In this document: positions 18,153 through 27,811 of the stretch, piece after piece
Layout of the letters: each line of letters starts with the position of its first letter
Position numbering within the stretch: position 1 is the first letter of the stretch
From: Planctomycetia bacterium
GTDB taxonomy: Bacteria; Planctomycetota; Phycisphaerae; Phycisphaerales; SM1A02
Length of the DNA: 40,063 nt
Reading direction: 5' to 3'
NCBI GenBank assembly: GCA_005790565.1
Contig: SXUJ01000022.1
Location: 1 to 40,063 of the forward strand
Translations under genes and position numbers: made by a program
Notes under the pieces: generated by a model
Seen by the model: the letters and a program-made list of their open reading frames with translations, nothing else
Told to the model about the DNA's origin: nothing
Database searches by the model: none

Positions 18153-19323
18153 GCTTTGGCGAGAGGTCGGGCTCGCTCGTTGGCTCGGCCTGACTGCCGT
18201 GCTCGTGTACTGCGTGGCCTGCGCGACCAACCCGAAGAAGCCAGGAGTCCTCAAGGGCGCGCTCGCGACCACTCCGCCCCAATCGACACCCGGGATGCTT
18301 GTTTCAACGGGTTTTCGCGGCGCCGTGCAGCCACTTGGCAGCATTGCGTATGACGGCTTCACACTCCCCGTCGTCGCTCCCGATGGGCGGCACTTCGCGG
18401 TCCAGTCGACCGATGGCGCGACTGTGAAATCACGCCTCGCTGTCGCCAACGCGCCAATTCCTCCATCGCGCATCACGCAGTATCGCATCGAAGAACACGG
18501 CCTGTCCCGCTTGGTGGAAAGCGATGCGGGACTCTTGCTCGGCCGAGGAGCGAGTTTCGCGGGTTGCCTGTGTGAAGGGCCGCGAAACGGCGGCGCGCGT
18601 GCGATCGGGGTCATGCCGTGGGGCAGGCTCGAGGTGGAGTGGATCGTGGATGATGGGCGAGTGAATGCCTTCGCGTCGCTGGGGTCCGATGGGACACTGG
18701 CATGGAGTTCACGAGATGTCGTGGGCGGCGCGTGGAGCCTCACGATCCGCATCGATGGAGCGAGTGACGATGCGGTCATTGCACCACCCGAGGGCGCGTC
18801 GTGGGTTTTCCCGGTTGCGGTGAGCCGGCATTGTGTTTGCGCGCTGTTGCTGCGCGATGGCGTTGCCTCTTTCGCAAAGTTCGATCCGTCCAACGCGACG
18901 ACGCTTCAGGATGCGCCCACATTGACGCGCATCTCGGATCGCATGGATCTCCAACTTGCCTCTCAAATGTTTGCGCCGCAACAGGGGCTTGACGCAGTCA
19001 CCCCAACGGGTGAACTCCTCTACTTCGATCCCACGCGACGCGCGATCACCGCGTGGAATCCACAAGGGGGGAAATGTAGTGCGTTTTCCGGTCAACCGAT
19101 GGCACTCTGTTTCGTAGACCGGATGCGAGTCGCTGTACTCTCCGGCACCGAAGTGCGGCTACGAAGTCTCAGCGACGAGCAGGAACCCGGGACGCGGCTG
19201 ATGGACACTATTGCTGTCCCGCGGCGACTTCCCAGTCCTGACGGACGGCAGGGAATCCTGTTCGTGGCGCCTCACGAGCAGACCCTTCGACTCGCAATCC
19301 TCCGACCCTCACCTGCACCGTAA
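18121..19323 (+). CDS. Exported protein of unknown function coupled to gspD
   Basis: N-terminal hydrophobic segment ending in VYCVAC (lipobox-like), beta-rich repeats resembling a propeller; overlaps the gspD 3' end by 32 nt. Confidence 0.75.
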   Translation: MMRNQRRRILELWREVGLARWLGLTAVLVYCVACATNPKKPGVLKGALATTPPQSTPGMLVSTGFRGAVQPLGSIAYDGFTLPVVAPDGRHFAVQSTDGATVKSRLAVANAPIPPSRITQYRIEEHGLSRLVESDAGLLLGRGASFAGCLCEGPRNGGARAIGVMPWGRLEVEWIVDDGRVNAFASLGSDGTLAWSSRDVVGGAWSLTIRIDGASDDAVIAPPEGASWVFPVAVSRHCVCALLLRDGVASFAKFDPSNATTLQDAPTLTRISDRMDLQLASQMFAPQQGLDAVTPTGELLYFDPTRRAITAWNPQGGKCSAFSGQPMALCFVDRMRVAVLSGTEVRLRSLSDEQEPGTRLMDTIAVPRRLPSPDGRQGILFVAPHEQTLRLAILRPSPAP

Positions 19324-19347
19324 CGGGAGTCGGGAGCATTTCAAGCA

Positions 19348-19373
19348 ACGACCCCCGCTCGCGCGGGGGTCGT
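19348..19373. terminator. Probable bidirectional terminator hairpin between convergent genes
   Basis: Perfect 11-bp stem ACGACCCCCGC / GCGGGGGTCGT with TCGC loop between the T2SS operon end and the minus-strand acidic gene. Confidence 0.65.
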
Positions 19374-19418
19374 CGTGCAGGTCAGTGATGTAAAAGCGAG
19401 GTCAGGCGCAGCGTCGAC

Positions 19419-19826
19419 TCACTCGTCTTCATCCTCATCGTCGTCGTCGTCGTCGTCGTCTCCGTCTTCCTCGGAAGATTCGGATTCGGTGGTGTCGGCG
19501 TCTTCCGCGTCGTCAGACTTCTCCTCTTCCTCTTCTTCGTCGTCGTCATCGTCGAAATCATCGCCGAAGTCGTCGTCGTCTTCTTCTTCCTCTTCCTCTT
19601 CGTCCTCTTTGCTCTCGTCATCCTCGTATTCGTCTTCGCCAAACTCGTCATCATCTTCAAGGAAGTTCAGGTCAGCCTCTTCCTCATCGTCACCGCTCGC
19701 GACAAACGCGAACTTACTCCCAGCAAAATCGAGTGATGCAAGACCGACAGAAGAAGTCGCCGCGAAGGCGCGGGCCGTCGGCATCGAGTTCTTAGCGTGA
19801 TTCAACATAAGCATGGGAGTCATCAT
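19419..19826 (-). CDS. Highly acidic Asp/Glu-rich protein
   Basis: Short ordered N-terminal part (SSVGLASLDFAGSKFAFVASG) followed by a D/E-rich tail ending DDDDDDDDEDEDE. Start uncertain (19826, 19814, 19808 or 19784). Confidence 0.6.
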   Translation of the reverse strand: MMTPMLMLNHAKNSMPTARAFAATSSVGLASLDFAGSKFAFVASGDDEEEADLNFLEDDDEFGEDEYEDDESKEDEEEEEEEDDDDFGDDFDDDDDEEEEEEKSDDAEDADTTESESSEEDGDDDDDDDDEDEDE

Positions 19827-19957
19827 GTGCGTTGGAAGAAAATCGAAACGGATTCGGCGGGCCCACCGGACCTTCCGCGCGGACGCAGTATCGGCAGGCG
19901 GAGCCAACGCACTCCACTACCTGCGGGGCGAAGTTGTCGCGCCCCATCGGCCATCTG

Positions 19958-22900
19958 TCAACCCTTGTTTGGGGACGGATTCGAGATTTTTTCAAATCCC
20001 ACCGCAAGGGTGCTTGTGTCATTCGAAAGTAGAATCCACCCATCGACCCCGATCGTTCGGCTGAACCGTTGATTTATGGAATGCACTTCCATCGTGGGGG
20101 AGGTCAGCCGAAGACCTTGGGCGGAATCAACGGCAGACAAGAGATAGGTGTACTCCGAGACGAGCGCGGTGCGCATGGCGTTGGGCGTTTGGCGTCCACC
20201 GATTCCATTCACGAGGACAATGTTTTCCTGCCCAATGATCGCGGAGACGAAATTCGGGTCTCCCACCGTTCCATCACGACCAATGACCCTACCAGTCGCA
20301 TCGATCAGCGCAACGCGCGAGTCGGCGTGCGCCAACACCCCATCCCCGAGTCGAGAAATCCACCGAACGACGCGCGCGTAGTCGGCGGCACCATCGCCAA
20401 ACCCCACCTCAAGGACGCCTCCGCTCCACATATCAAGGGTCAGAATTCGTCCATTTCGATCGAGTGCGAACACGCGGCTATCGCACCAAAGCGGTGATGT
20501 GGAATCCCAACTCTTGGCGTCCGCCACTCCCATAAGAAGCTTTGCTTCAACGCCGTGTCCACTGGGGCTGAGCGTCCACAGCTCAATTCCCGCAGTGGTC
20601 CCAACCGCGATGACCCCATCCTCCGATCGACGAACCCACCGCACATCTCCGCCGGAAGCAGTCGCAAAGGAAGCGATTGGCGAAAGCGAGATTGCGTCGC
20701 ACAGCATCACGACTGCCTGTGCGTGTGATTCGATCGAGTTGCGACCGCCGAGGAGGAGCATCGCGTCGTCGCCGCTTGTGACGAAGACCTGCGGCAGCAG
20801 CGCTCGCGCCAGCGTTGCCACTCCATCCTGTACCGAGAAGCTCGCTGCGTTTCCGTCTCGCCGCACAAGTGCCAAGCGGCCGCCGGCGATGACCGGAAGC
20901 ACTTGTCCAGCGTGGAACGGCGTACCTTCGGGAAGCGTTCGCGCGCCGCCGAGGTCGACTGGCGCATCCGCGACTGCGCCGAGCAACTCATTCAACGCCT
21001 CGGTTTTCCATAGTTCCGCGCTCGTTGCCGCATCGATCGCGATGTAACGCTCCGTTCGCCCCTTCCCACTCTCCATTAGCAGAAGAACCGGCCCCTCTTG
21101 CAGCAAGACCGGATCTCGATCACGCATGGGGTAGCGCCAAATCTCCTCGAAGTCGCTCGCCGTGCGCGCGACGAGATCAAACTCCTCCGTGAAGTACAGC
21201 ACATCTTGTGCACCCGACTCGAGCGCCGAGAACGCGCGTCTCACAAGGCGCCCCGGAATCTCCGTCGCGATGAAGGTCGGCGCACCCAACTGAGGTAGCC
21301 TCGACGGAGTGGCCGTTGAGCGAGGACTCTCGCCGAGCATCGCTTCGAGATCACTTCGCACCGGCGGCACGCGCGCCTCTCGACGCACTGCATCGAGGAG
21401 CGCATCTCGCTGCGCGCGCTGCTCGCTGCCCTCGAGCGATGCAGCGCCGATCAACGCCGCCTTCACGCCCGCGATGGAACGGGGAAACGAAGTAAAAAAC
21501 TCAACGCATGCTTCCACCGTGAGCGGAGTCGGAAGTTCGCGGAGCGCCAACTCCGCGCGCGCTTCGTACGCGTCTGCCGCGCCTTGGTGTTCGGTCGACG
21601 ACAGAAACTGCGCGAGGAGCGGCAGCGCGATCGCTCGGCTCATGCGAACCTCACCAGTGTCCGAGAGCAGAATCTCCGCGCCATCCGTTGCGGCAATCTC
21701 CCGCCATGCCTCCACCGCCGCGCCTAGGTCGTGGCGCTTGGCGAACCACTCCGCGCGCGCGAATGCAAGTCGAATGCGCAGTTGCGCGTCATCCACAATC
21801 TCAGCTGCGACCGCGAAAAACCGCTGTCCAAGTTCTCCCGCTTCCGGCGCGCGCTCCACCAATCGGTCCGCGAGAAGCTCCCGAAGTGGGTCACCCGGCC
21901 GCGCCTTGAGGATTGCGCACGCTCGCTCCGCCGCGTCGAGTGCAAGGGCGAGGTCATTCCCTTCCACGGCGAGGTCAAAGAGCGCCAACGCCGCCGACGC
22001 ATCCTGCGCGAGATCCAAACGGGTACGCAATGCCTGCACCGCATCGACGCCAGACATGTAGACATCAATGTGATCCACCGCGACCGCGACCACGCGATCA
22101 CGCGCGAAGACCGCATTCACCGGCTCCTTCGTCGCGATGCTCGCGACGCGACGCCCGCTTGCGATTTCGACGAACCACAACTCATTGACACCGGGAACGA
22201 GCGCAATCCCATCCGCAACGCTCACTCGACCTCGAATGCCGCCGCGATTGTCGCTCCCACCACGCGTTGCCCACAGCGACGCTTCCGTGTCACTCAGTTT
22301 CCACCGCGGTGTTGCAAGTTGAAGTGGATCAAACGCGACAACATCCCCTCCAATCGCGAGCAAGGACCCGCTTCCAACCACGAGCGATCGCGGACTCCCC
22401 CAAGCCGTGCCCGGACCGATGACCGCGACCGCGACCGTCGCGCCAGTTGTTGCATCAAGCCCGACAACCTCAGACTCGTCTGGCACGATGTTGAAAACTC
22501 GCCCTTCGAGCACTGCGGGGCGTGCAAACTCCCACGCCTCACCAGAAAAACGCGGCTCTCGCAGCGGCACACGAAAACGGCGGAGCCACTCAATGGCTCC
22601 GTCACTCACTCGCAATCGCGCGACGGCGCCCAGTGGCGTCGAGACATAGAGCGAGCCACCTTCAAGAGTCATCCCAGGCGAGCGGCGAACCGAAACGGCA
22701 CGCGTGCCACCCGCTGCCGCCACGAGCGTCAACCACTCGATGCGGCCGTCACTTCGCGACAGCGCGAGGACTGAGTCCGCTTGTTCAAGTCGTGTTGATG
22801 GGCGACGCACCGTCACCAAGACGAGATCACCCACAAGGACCGGCGAGCCAATCGCAAATGCACCCGCGAGTTCCGGCCGCCCTTCAAGTCCATCCACGGA

Positions 22901-24109
22901 CAAACTCCATCGCTGCGTTCCATCCCGAACATCCACAAGGAAGATACGTCCACCATCTGAGCGAGCATTCGAAAACCCGTTCCCCGCAATCACCGCAGCG
23001 TCAAACCCGCGCACCGCGACACTGGAAAGATCGACGGCGACACCCGTCTCACGACCAATGCCGGCAATCGCGAGGTCTACGCTCCATCGTTCCTGTGCGG
23101 TTGTCGAATCAAACGCGCGTAGGGTGCGCCCTTCGCTCACATAGATCGCGTCGCCAAACACCGTCGGTTCCGCCGTCAGCCAGGAAGCGTCAGCGCGGGC
23201 TCGAGCTGCAGCATCCTCTGGGAGTCGGGTGAGCGCTTCCGCGCCGTAGTACCGAAGAAAGAGCGAATCTCCAAACGCCTCTGAGAAGATGCGGCGCCAC
23301 GCGGCATCGGGCAGCGCGCCTTGTGTTCCACCGATGACCGAACTCGACGGCATGGCTCGGCGAGGCGGTGCGACAAACTGTCGAGCCGCGTCAAGCGCGA
23401 TTGTGATCGAAGGTTCAGCCGGAGCATCCGCGGCAAGTTTCTCGAGCGCGTCGAGTGCTGCGCGCGCGCTCGACTCGTCGCCCCGCGCGCGCTCTGCCAT
23501 CGAAAGCAGCGCGAAGTACTCGCCTCGCCGACGAAGCGCCAACGGGTCGGATGCTCCTCCGCCAGTAATGCTCGGGTGCAACCGAATCCGTTCGAGCAGC
23601 ACGACTGCTGCGTCGAACTGCCCCTCTCGCATCGCCACCTGCGCGAGGAGGAGTGATGCAAGGCAACCAGCAGGCGTCCACCGTCGGCGAGACGCAATCG
23701 CCGCAGGCCCTTCGGTTCGGAGCACCCGATCTGCTTCATCAGACTCACTCCGAAGGAACTTGGCGAGCACTTCGGGGGCGCCGCGCAATAGCGACTCGAC
23801 TTCTTCGGCGACGGAAAGAAAGCGCCCCTCGTCAGGATTTCCGACCTGCACGATGCGATCTCCGAACTCGTCGAGTAAACGCCGCGCGATGTGCGCTGCT
23901 TCGGCTGGATTCGCGCTTCCCTGTGCGCGTGCCTGCTCCATGAGTGACTGGGCTGTCGGGGAGTCTGCGACTGCCGGGATGACGCTCTCCTGCGAGGGGC
24001 CTGCGGCGGCTTTCGCAGTCCACTCGCACGACCACGCGACGAGCATCGCAACGCCACAGTGCCTCGTGAAGCGTGCGATGCGAAAGCCTGAATGACCTCT
24101 CGTTCGCAT
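19958..24109 (-). CDS. Large exported PQQ-type beta-propeller repeat protein
   Basis: Signal-like N-terminus, helical-repeat region, then repeated TTAQERWSVDL, DGTQRWSLSVDG, DGRIEWLTLV, DGAIEWLRRF blades typical of PQQ/BamB-like propellers. ATG 24109 preferred over 24184. Confidence 0.8.
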   Translation of the reverse strand: MRTRGHSGFRIARFTRHCGVAMLVAWSCEWTAKAAAGPSQESVIPAVADSPTAQSLMEQARAQGSANPAEAAHIARRLLDEFGDRIVQVGNPDEGRFLSVAEEVESLLRGAPEVLAKFLRSESDEADRVLRTEGPAAIASRRRWTPAGCLASLLLAQVAMREGQFDAAVVLLERIRLHPSITGGGASDPLALRRRGEYFALLSMAERARGDESSARAALDALEKLAADAPAEPSITIALDAARQFVAPPRRAMPSSSVIGGTQGALPDAAWRRIFSEAFGDSLFLRYYGAEALTRLPEDAAARARADASWLTAEPTVFGDAIYVSEGRTLRAFDSTTAQERWSVDLAIAGIGRETGVAVDLSSVAVRGFDAAVIAGNGFSNARSDGGRIFLVDVRDGTQRWSLSVDGLEGRPELAGAFAIGSPVLVGDLVLVTVRRPSTRLEQADSVLALSRSDGRIEWLTLVAAAGGTRAVSVRRSPGMTLEGGSLYVSTPLGAVARLRVSDGAIEWLRRFRVPLREPRFSGEAWEFARPAVLEGRVFNIVPDESEVVGLDATTGATVAVAVIGPGTAWGSPRSLVVGSGSLLAIGGDVVAFDPLQLATPRWKLSDTEASLWATRGGSDNRGGIRGRVSVADGIALVPGVNELWFVEIASGRRVASIATKEPVNAVFARDRVVAVAVDHIDVYMSGVDAVQALRTRLDLAQDASAALALFDLAVEGNDLALALDAAERACAILKARPGDPLRELLADRLVERAPEAGELGQRFFAVAAEIVDDAQLRIRLAFARAEWFAKRHDLGAAVEAWREIAATDGAEILLSDTGEVRMSRAIALPLLAQFLSSTEHQGAADAYEARAELALRELPTPLTVEACVEFFTSFPRSIAGVKAALIGAASLEGSEQRAQRDALLDAVRREARVPPVRSDLEAMLGESPRSTATPSRLPQLGAPTFIATEIPGRLVRRAFSALESGAQDVLYFTEEFDLVARTASDFEEIWRYPMRDRDPVLLQEGPVLLLMESGKGRTERYIAIDAATSAELWKTEALNELLGAVADAPVDLGGARTLPEGTPFHAGQVLPVIAGGRLALVRRDGNAASFSVQDGVATLARALLPQVFVTSGDDAMLLLGGRNSIESHAQAVVMLCDAISLSPIASFATASGGDVRWVRRSEDGVIAVGTTAGIELWTLSPSGHGVEAKLLMGVADAKSWDSTSPLWCDSRVFALDRNGRILTLDMWSGGVLEVGFGDGAADYARVVRWISRLGDGVLAHADSRVALIDATGRVIGRDGTVGDPNFVSAIIGQENIVLVNGIGGRQTPNAMRTALVSEYTYLLSAVDSAQGLRLTSPTMEVHSINQRFSRTIGVDGWILLSNDTSTLAVGFEKISNPSPNKG

Positions 24110-24171
24110 GAAGGCGCAAGCGTAGCGACTCGCTGCTTCCTTGCGCAGCATTCGGTTACCCTGCGCCGCGC

Positions 24172-24723
24172 ATGCGCACTCCATTCCGCCTTCACTCGAT
24201 CGCCATGGTGTTCATCGCGACGCTCTCGACGAGTTGCACGATCGCGCCGCCACAGGTCAGCCTGACCGCGATCCGTCGCAGTGCCTCAAGCCCCCAAGCA
24301 AACGCTTATGACTTGGAGTTCTCGTTACGCAATTCCCACCATGATGCGGTGGAGTTGGAGTCCTGGAGTTACAGCGTTTCCGCGCCCGATGGATCGACCT
24401 ACGGCGGAACCTGGGCTGCTCTGGCAGTGCTCCCCGCCGAGACGACGAAGACACTCGTGATTCCTGCGGTTCTTGATGCGACCCCTCAAACCGGCTCTGG
24501 TGCAAACTTGGTGGTCTCAGGTGAAGTCGGCTACCGCGATCCTGGCAACCTTGCGCGATTGCTTCGGCAGATGGGACTCTTGAAGTCTCGGAGCACATTC
24601 ACTGGCAACGCGAGTGTCCAAGATGACATTCGTCCCCAACCGCCGACCGATCGATCAGTGCCTCAAGGTGCAGCTGTACCGGTTACGACACCAATGTCGC
24701 CTGCACCAGCGAAGCAGGATTGA
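24172..24723 (+). CDS. Putative lipoprotein, possibly LEA14/WHy-like
   Basis: Lipobox LSTSC; VSLTAIRRSASSPQANAYDLEFSLRNSHHDAVELESWSYSVSAPDG resembles LEA14-type domains; Pro-rich tail. Confidence 0.7.
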   Translation: MRTPFRLHSIAMVFIATLSTSCTIAPPQVSLTAIRRSASSPQANAYDLEFSLRNSHHDAVELESWSYSVSAPDGSTYGGTWAALAVLPAETTKTLVIPAVLDATPQTGSGANLVVSGEVGYRDPGNLARLLRQMGLLKSRSTFTGNASVQDDIRPQPPTDRSVPQGAAVPVTTPMSPAPAKQD

Positions 24724-24882
24724 GCGGCGCACCTCGCGCGAGCCGCCGACATCGAACGACACTCGAATGATCCTCCGGTCGAGGCGTGATTCTCGCGGCC
24801 AATCGAGTCGATCTTCAAGTGTGCCCAGAGCACGCGCTGAAGCTCGTCCGCCTCAGTTCGTTCTCGCATGCCGAGGGAATCG

Positions 24883-25935
24883 ATGCTCAATGACATTCTT
24901 CGAAAGGCGCATGAACTTGACGCCTCCGACATTCACCTCGTTGCCGGGAATCCACCCACCGCGCGCATCAACACTGTCGTCACGCCCATGGATCTGCCTC
25001 CGCTCAGTGCGGAAGACACACGGCGCATGGTCGCGGATGTGATGACAGCCGAGCAAGCGGAGCAGTTCGCCCGCGCGCGGGACCTTGACTTTTCCTACGA
25101 AATCGCGGGCTTCAAACGCTACCGCGTGAACGCACATTTGCAACGCGGCGTCGTTGGCCTTGCACTCCGCGCCATTCGAACCAAGGTGCCGCCACTCGCG
25201 TCCTTGAATCTACCGGAAGTCATTTCGCGGCTCACCTATCTGCCGCGCGGGCTCGTCCTTGTCACTGGCGACACAGGTTCGGGTAAGTCGACAACGCTTG
25301 CGGCCATGATCCAAGCGATGAACGAACGCTACCGCAAGCACATCATCACGCTCGAGGACCCCGTCGAATACACCTTCGCAAGCGATCGTTGCCTGATCGA
25401 GCAACGCGAGCTCGGTTCCGACATCCCGACCTTCGCAAGCGGGCTCCGCCATGCGCTGCGTCAGGACCCGGACATCATCCTCGTCGGCGAAATGCGAGAC
25501 CTCGAGACCACCGCGCTCGCGATCACCGCCGCGGAAACCGGACACCTTGTGCTCTCCACGCTGCACACCGTCAACGCAAGTCAGTCGGTGGAACGCATCG
25601 TGGACATCTACCCGGCCGGCCAGCAGAATCAAGTGCGATCGATGCTCGCCAACACGCTGCAAGCGGTCGTCTCGCAAACGCTGTTCCGTCGCAAGGATCG
25701 ACCGGGCATGGTTCCGGCCATCGAAGTGCTCCTCTGCACTCCGGCGGTGCGCAACATCATTCGTGAAGCGCGAACCTACGAAATCCCCAATGTGATTGAG
25801 ACGAACCGCGCCATGGGCATGCAGAGCCTTGACAACGCAATCGCCGAACTCTACTTCAATGGCATGATTGCCCGCGAAGATGCCGTGGCGCAGGCGAGCC
25901 ATCCCGACAAGCTCGATCGCATGTTGGCTGCGTAA
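24883..25935 (+). CDS. pilT: Type IV pilus retraction ATPase PilT
   Basis: ASDIHLVAGNPPTARIN, Walker A GDTGSGKSTTLAAMI, ITLEDPVEY, DPDIILVGEMRDLET, TGHLVLSTLHT. ATG 24883 has GAGGGA just upstream. Confidence 0.95.
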   Translation: MLNDILRKAHELDASDIHLVAGNPPTARINTVVTPMDLPPLSAEDTRRMVADVMTAEQAEQFARARDLDFSYEIAGFKRYRVNAHLQRGVVGLALRAIRTKVPPLASLNLPEVISRLTYLPRGLVLVTGDTGSGKSTTLAAMIQAMNERYRKHIITLEDPVEYTFASDRCLIEQRELGSDIPTFASGLRHALRQDPDIILVGEMRDLETTALAITAAETGHLVLSTLHTVNASQSVERIVDIYPAGQQNQVRSMLANTLQAVVSQTLFRRKDRPGMVPAIEVLLCTPAVRNIIREARTYEIPNVIETNRAMGMQSLDNAIAELYFNGMIAREDAVAQASHPDKLDRMLAA

Positions 25936-25945
25936 GGATTCGTTC

Positions 25946-27175
25946 ATGGCGCACTATCGATTCCAATCTCGAACAGCCAAGGGCGAACTCCACGCTGGCG
26001 TGCTCGTCGCGGAAAACGCGACGGCCGCCGCAAGCCTCATTCGCGGCCGCGGTGAATTCATCGTGCAACTTGTCCCGACTGCCAACAAGGACGGCGAAGA
26101 AACCACGCTCTCCGCCATTCTCAATTACAGCAGTGGTCCATCGGCGAAGGACATTCTCGACTTCACAACCCAACTCGCAGTGATGATTCGCGCTGGCATC
26201 TCCATTCGCGCGGCGCTCGAAGGCATCGCGGAGCAGACCACGAATCCGAAGTTCAAGCGCATGCTCTCTCAAATCCGTTCGGATGTAGAAAGCGGAAAGA
26301 GCTTCAGTGATGCCATCGCGCGCTACCCGAAACTCTTTGGCCCGCTCTATGTGCACATGGTGCGCGCGTCGGAAATGTCCGGCTCGTTCGCGAAGATGCT
26401 TGACCGCATTGCGGGGTACCTCGGGCAAGAAATCGAAACGCGCAAGATGGTGATCGGCGCGAGCATCTATCCAGGCATCATCGCGCTCATGGCGATTGGA
26501 ACCACGATCTTTCTCCTCACTTTCGTCCTCCCGCAATTCGCGGGCGTCTTCAAGGGCAAGGAAGACGCGCTGCCTGGTCCAACGCGCTTCCTCATGAGTC
26601 TCTCCGCGTTCATGGTGCAGTACTGGTGGATTCTCGTGCTTGTGGGCGGAGGAGCCATCGCGAGTTTCCTCGCGTTCATCAGGACAGAGGTTGGCGGCAA
26701 TTGGTGGGATCGTTTCAAGATCAGCATGCCGATCCTCCGTCGCATGTTTCGAGCGCTCTACATCAGCCGTGGTCTCCACACTATGGGCGAGCTACTCAAC
26801 GCAGGCGTGCCGATGCTCGACACCCTGCAAATCACCGCGGATGTCAGCGGAAATCGGCATTACCGCCGGCTCTGGCGAAGCGTTTCGTCTGCCGTCCGAC
26901 AGGGCAAGAAAGTGCAATCGCAATTGCAGAAGACAACCTTACTGCCCCGTGCGGTCATCCAGATGGTCGGCGCGGGCGAAGAATCCGGACGCCTTGGCGA
27001 AACCCTCGATGAGATTTCGCATTACTACGCGAAGGCGCTCAAAGACGCCATCAAGTCAGTGACCGGCATGATCGAGCCACTCATGATCGTCGTCATGGGC
27101 GGCGTCGTCGGCTTCATCGCGATGGCGATCATCCTTCCGATCTTCAAAATGTCCAATCTTGTCTCGGGGCACTAA
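25946..27175 (+). CDS. pilC: Type IV pilus platform protein PilC (GspF family)
   Basis: MAHYRFQSRTAKGELHAGVLVAENATAAASLI, two GspF domains, TM segments; directly downstream of pilT. ORF-track start 25868 is upstream of the likely start. Confidence 0.92.
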   Translation: MAHYRFQSRTAKGELHAGVLVAENATAAASLIRGRGEFIVQLVPTANKDGEETTLSAILNYSSGPSAKDILDFTTQLAVMIRAGISIRAALEGIAEQTTNPKFKRMLSQIRSDVESGKSFSDAIARYPKLFGPLYVHMVRASEMSGSFAKMLDRIAGYLGQEIETRKMVIGASIYPGIIALMAIGTTIFLLTFVLPQFAGVFKGKEDALPGPTRFLMSLSAFMVQYWWILVLVGGGAIASFLAFIRTEVGGNWWDRFKISMPILRRMFRALYISRGLHTMGELLNAGVPMLDTLQITADVSGNRHYRRLWRSVSSAVRQGKKVQSQLQKTTLLPRAVIQMVGAGEESGRLGETLDEISHYYAKALKDAIKSVTGMIEPLMIVVMGGVVGFIAMAIILPIFKMSNLVSGH

Positions 27176-27184
27176 GGAATTGGC

Positions 27185-27742
27185 ATGCTGCAACGCAATG
27201 CATCTCTTCGACCTCGACCGACCCGTGGATTCACTCTCATTGAGACGGCACTTGCGACCGTCATTGTGGGCACCGGCGTGCTCGCAATTGTCTCCGCGCA
27301 ACAAGCATTTTTCCTCAAGAACGAATGGTCGACGCACGCTTCCATTGCGGAACGCCTCGGGAACGAGTTCCGCGAAATGACCTGGCGCCTTCCCGCACAC
27401 GACCCCGTCACGGGCACGACTTTCTGGGGACCTGAGCCGGATGAACTCTCGATTGAGGACTACGACGACCTCGATGATTTCGATGGGGAAGGTGGCACCG
27501 GAACCGTTTGGAGTTCTGCAATCGGGAACGGGCCGCTCGCCGCAGCACGCGCAGTCATCACCAACATGGATGGCTGGTCGCAGGAAGTCACCGTCGAATG
27601 CGTCGATCCATTCGACATCGTCGCCGTCGTCGATGACAACGCGACCGACATGATGCGCGTCCTCGTCACGGTGCGATTCCAAGGGGTCGAAGAAGCCACG
27701 CCACGAGAAATGACGCGCGTTTCTTGGATTGCGCCGCGTTGA
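27185..27742 (+). CDS. Prepilin-like minor pilin (PilV/GspI type)
   Basis: TRG/FTLIETALATVIVGTGVLAIVSAQQAF prepilin motif. Confidence 0.8.
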   Translation: MLQRNASLRPRPTRGFTLIETALATVIVGTGVLAIVSAQQAFFLKNEWSTHASIAERLGNEFREMTWRLPAHDPVTGTTFWGPEPDELSIEDYDDLDDFDGEGGTGTVWSSAIGNGPLAAARAVITNMDGWSQEVTVECVDPFDIVAVVDDNATDMMRVLVTVRFQGVEEATPREMTRVSWIAPR

Positions 27743-27811
27743 ATTGGACAATAGTGAGGGGGCCTTCGCTCCTAGGTTTGGAGAGCATTCACCGGAATCG
27801 CGGCGCACACA

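Noticed and set aside
19375-19800. Plus-strand Ser-rich 141-aa ORF
   Set aside because: It is the antisense reading of the NTC/GAN repeat tract. It starts 2 nt after a strong terminator stem with no SD; the minus-strand acidic protein is more plausible.
21731-22774. Plus-strand ORF (347 aa) inside the propeller gene
   Set aside because: Arg/His-rich composition typical of out-of-frame high-GC reading; the minus-strand propeller repeats are clearly the coding frame.
24724-24882. GCGGC/GCCGC inverted repeat after the LEA14-like gene as a terminator
   Set aside because: Short stem, long loop and no T tract.
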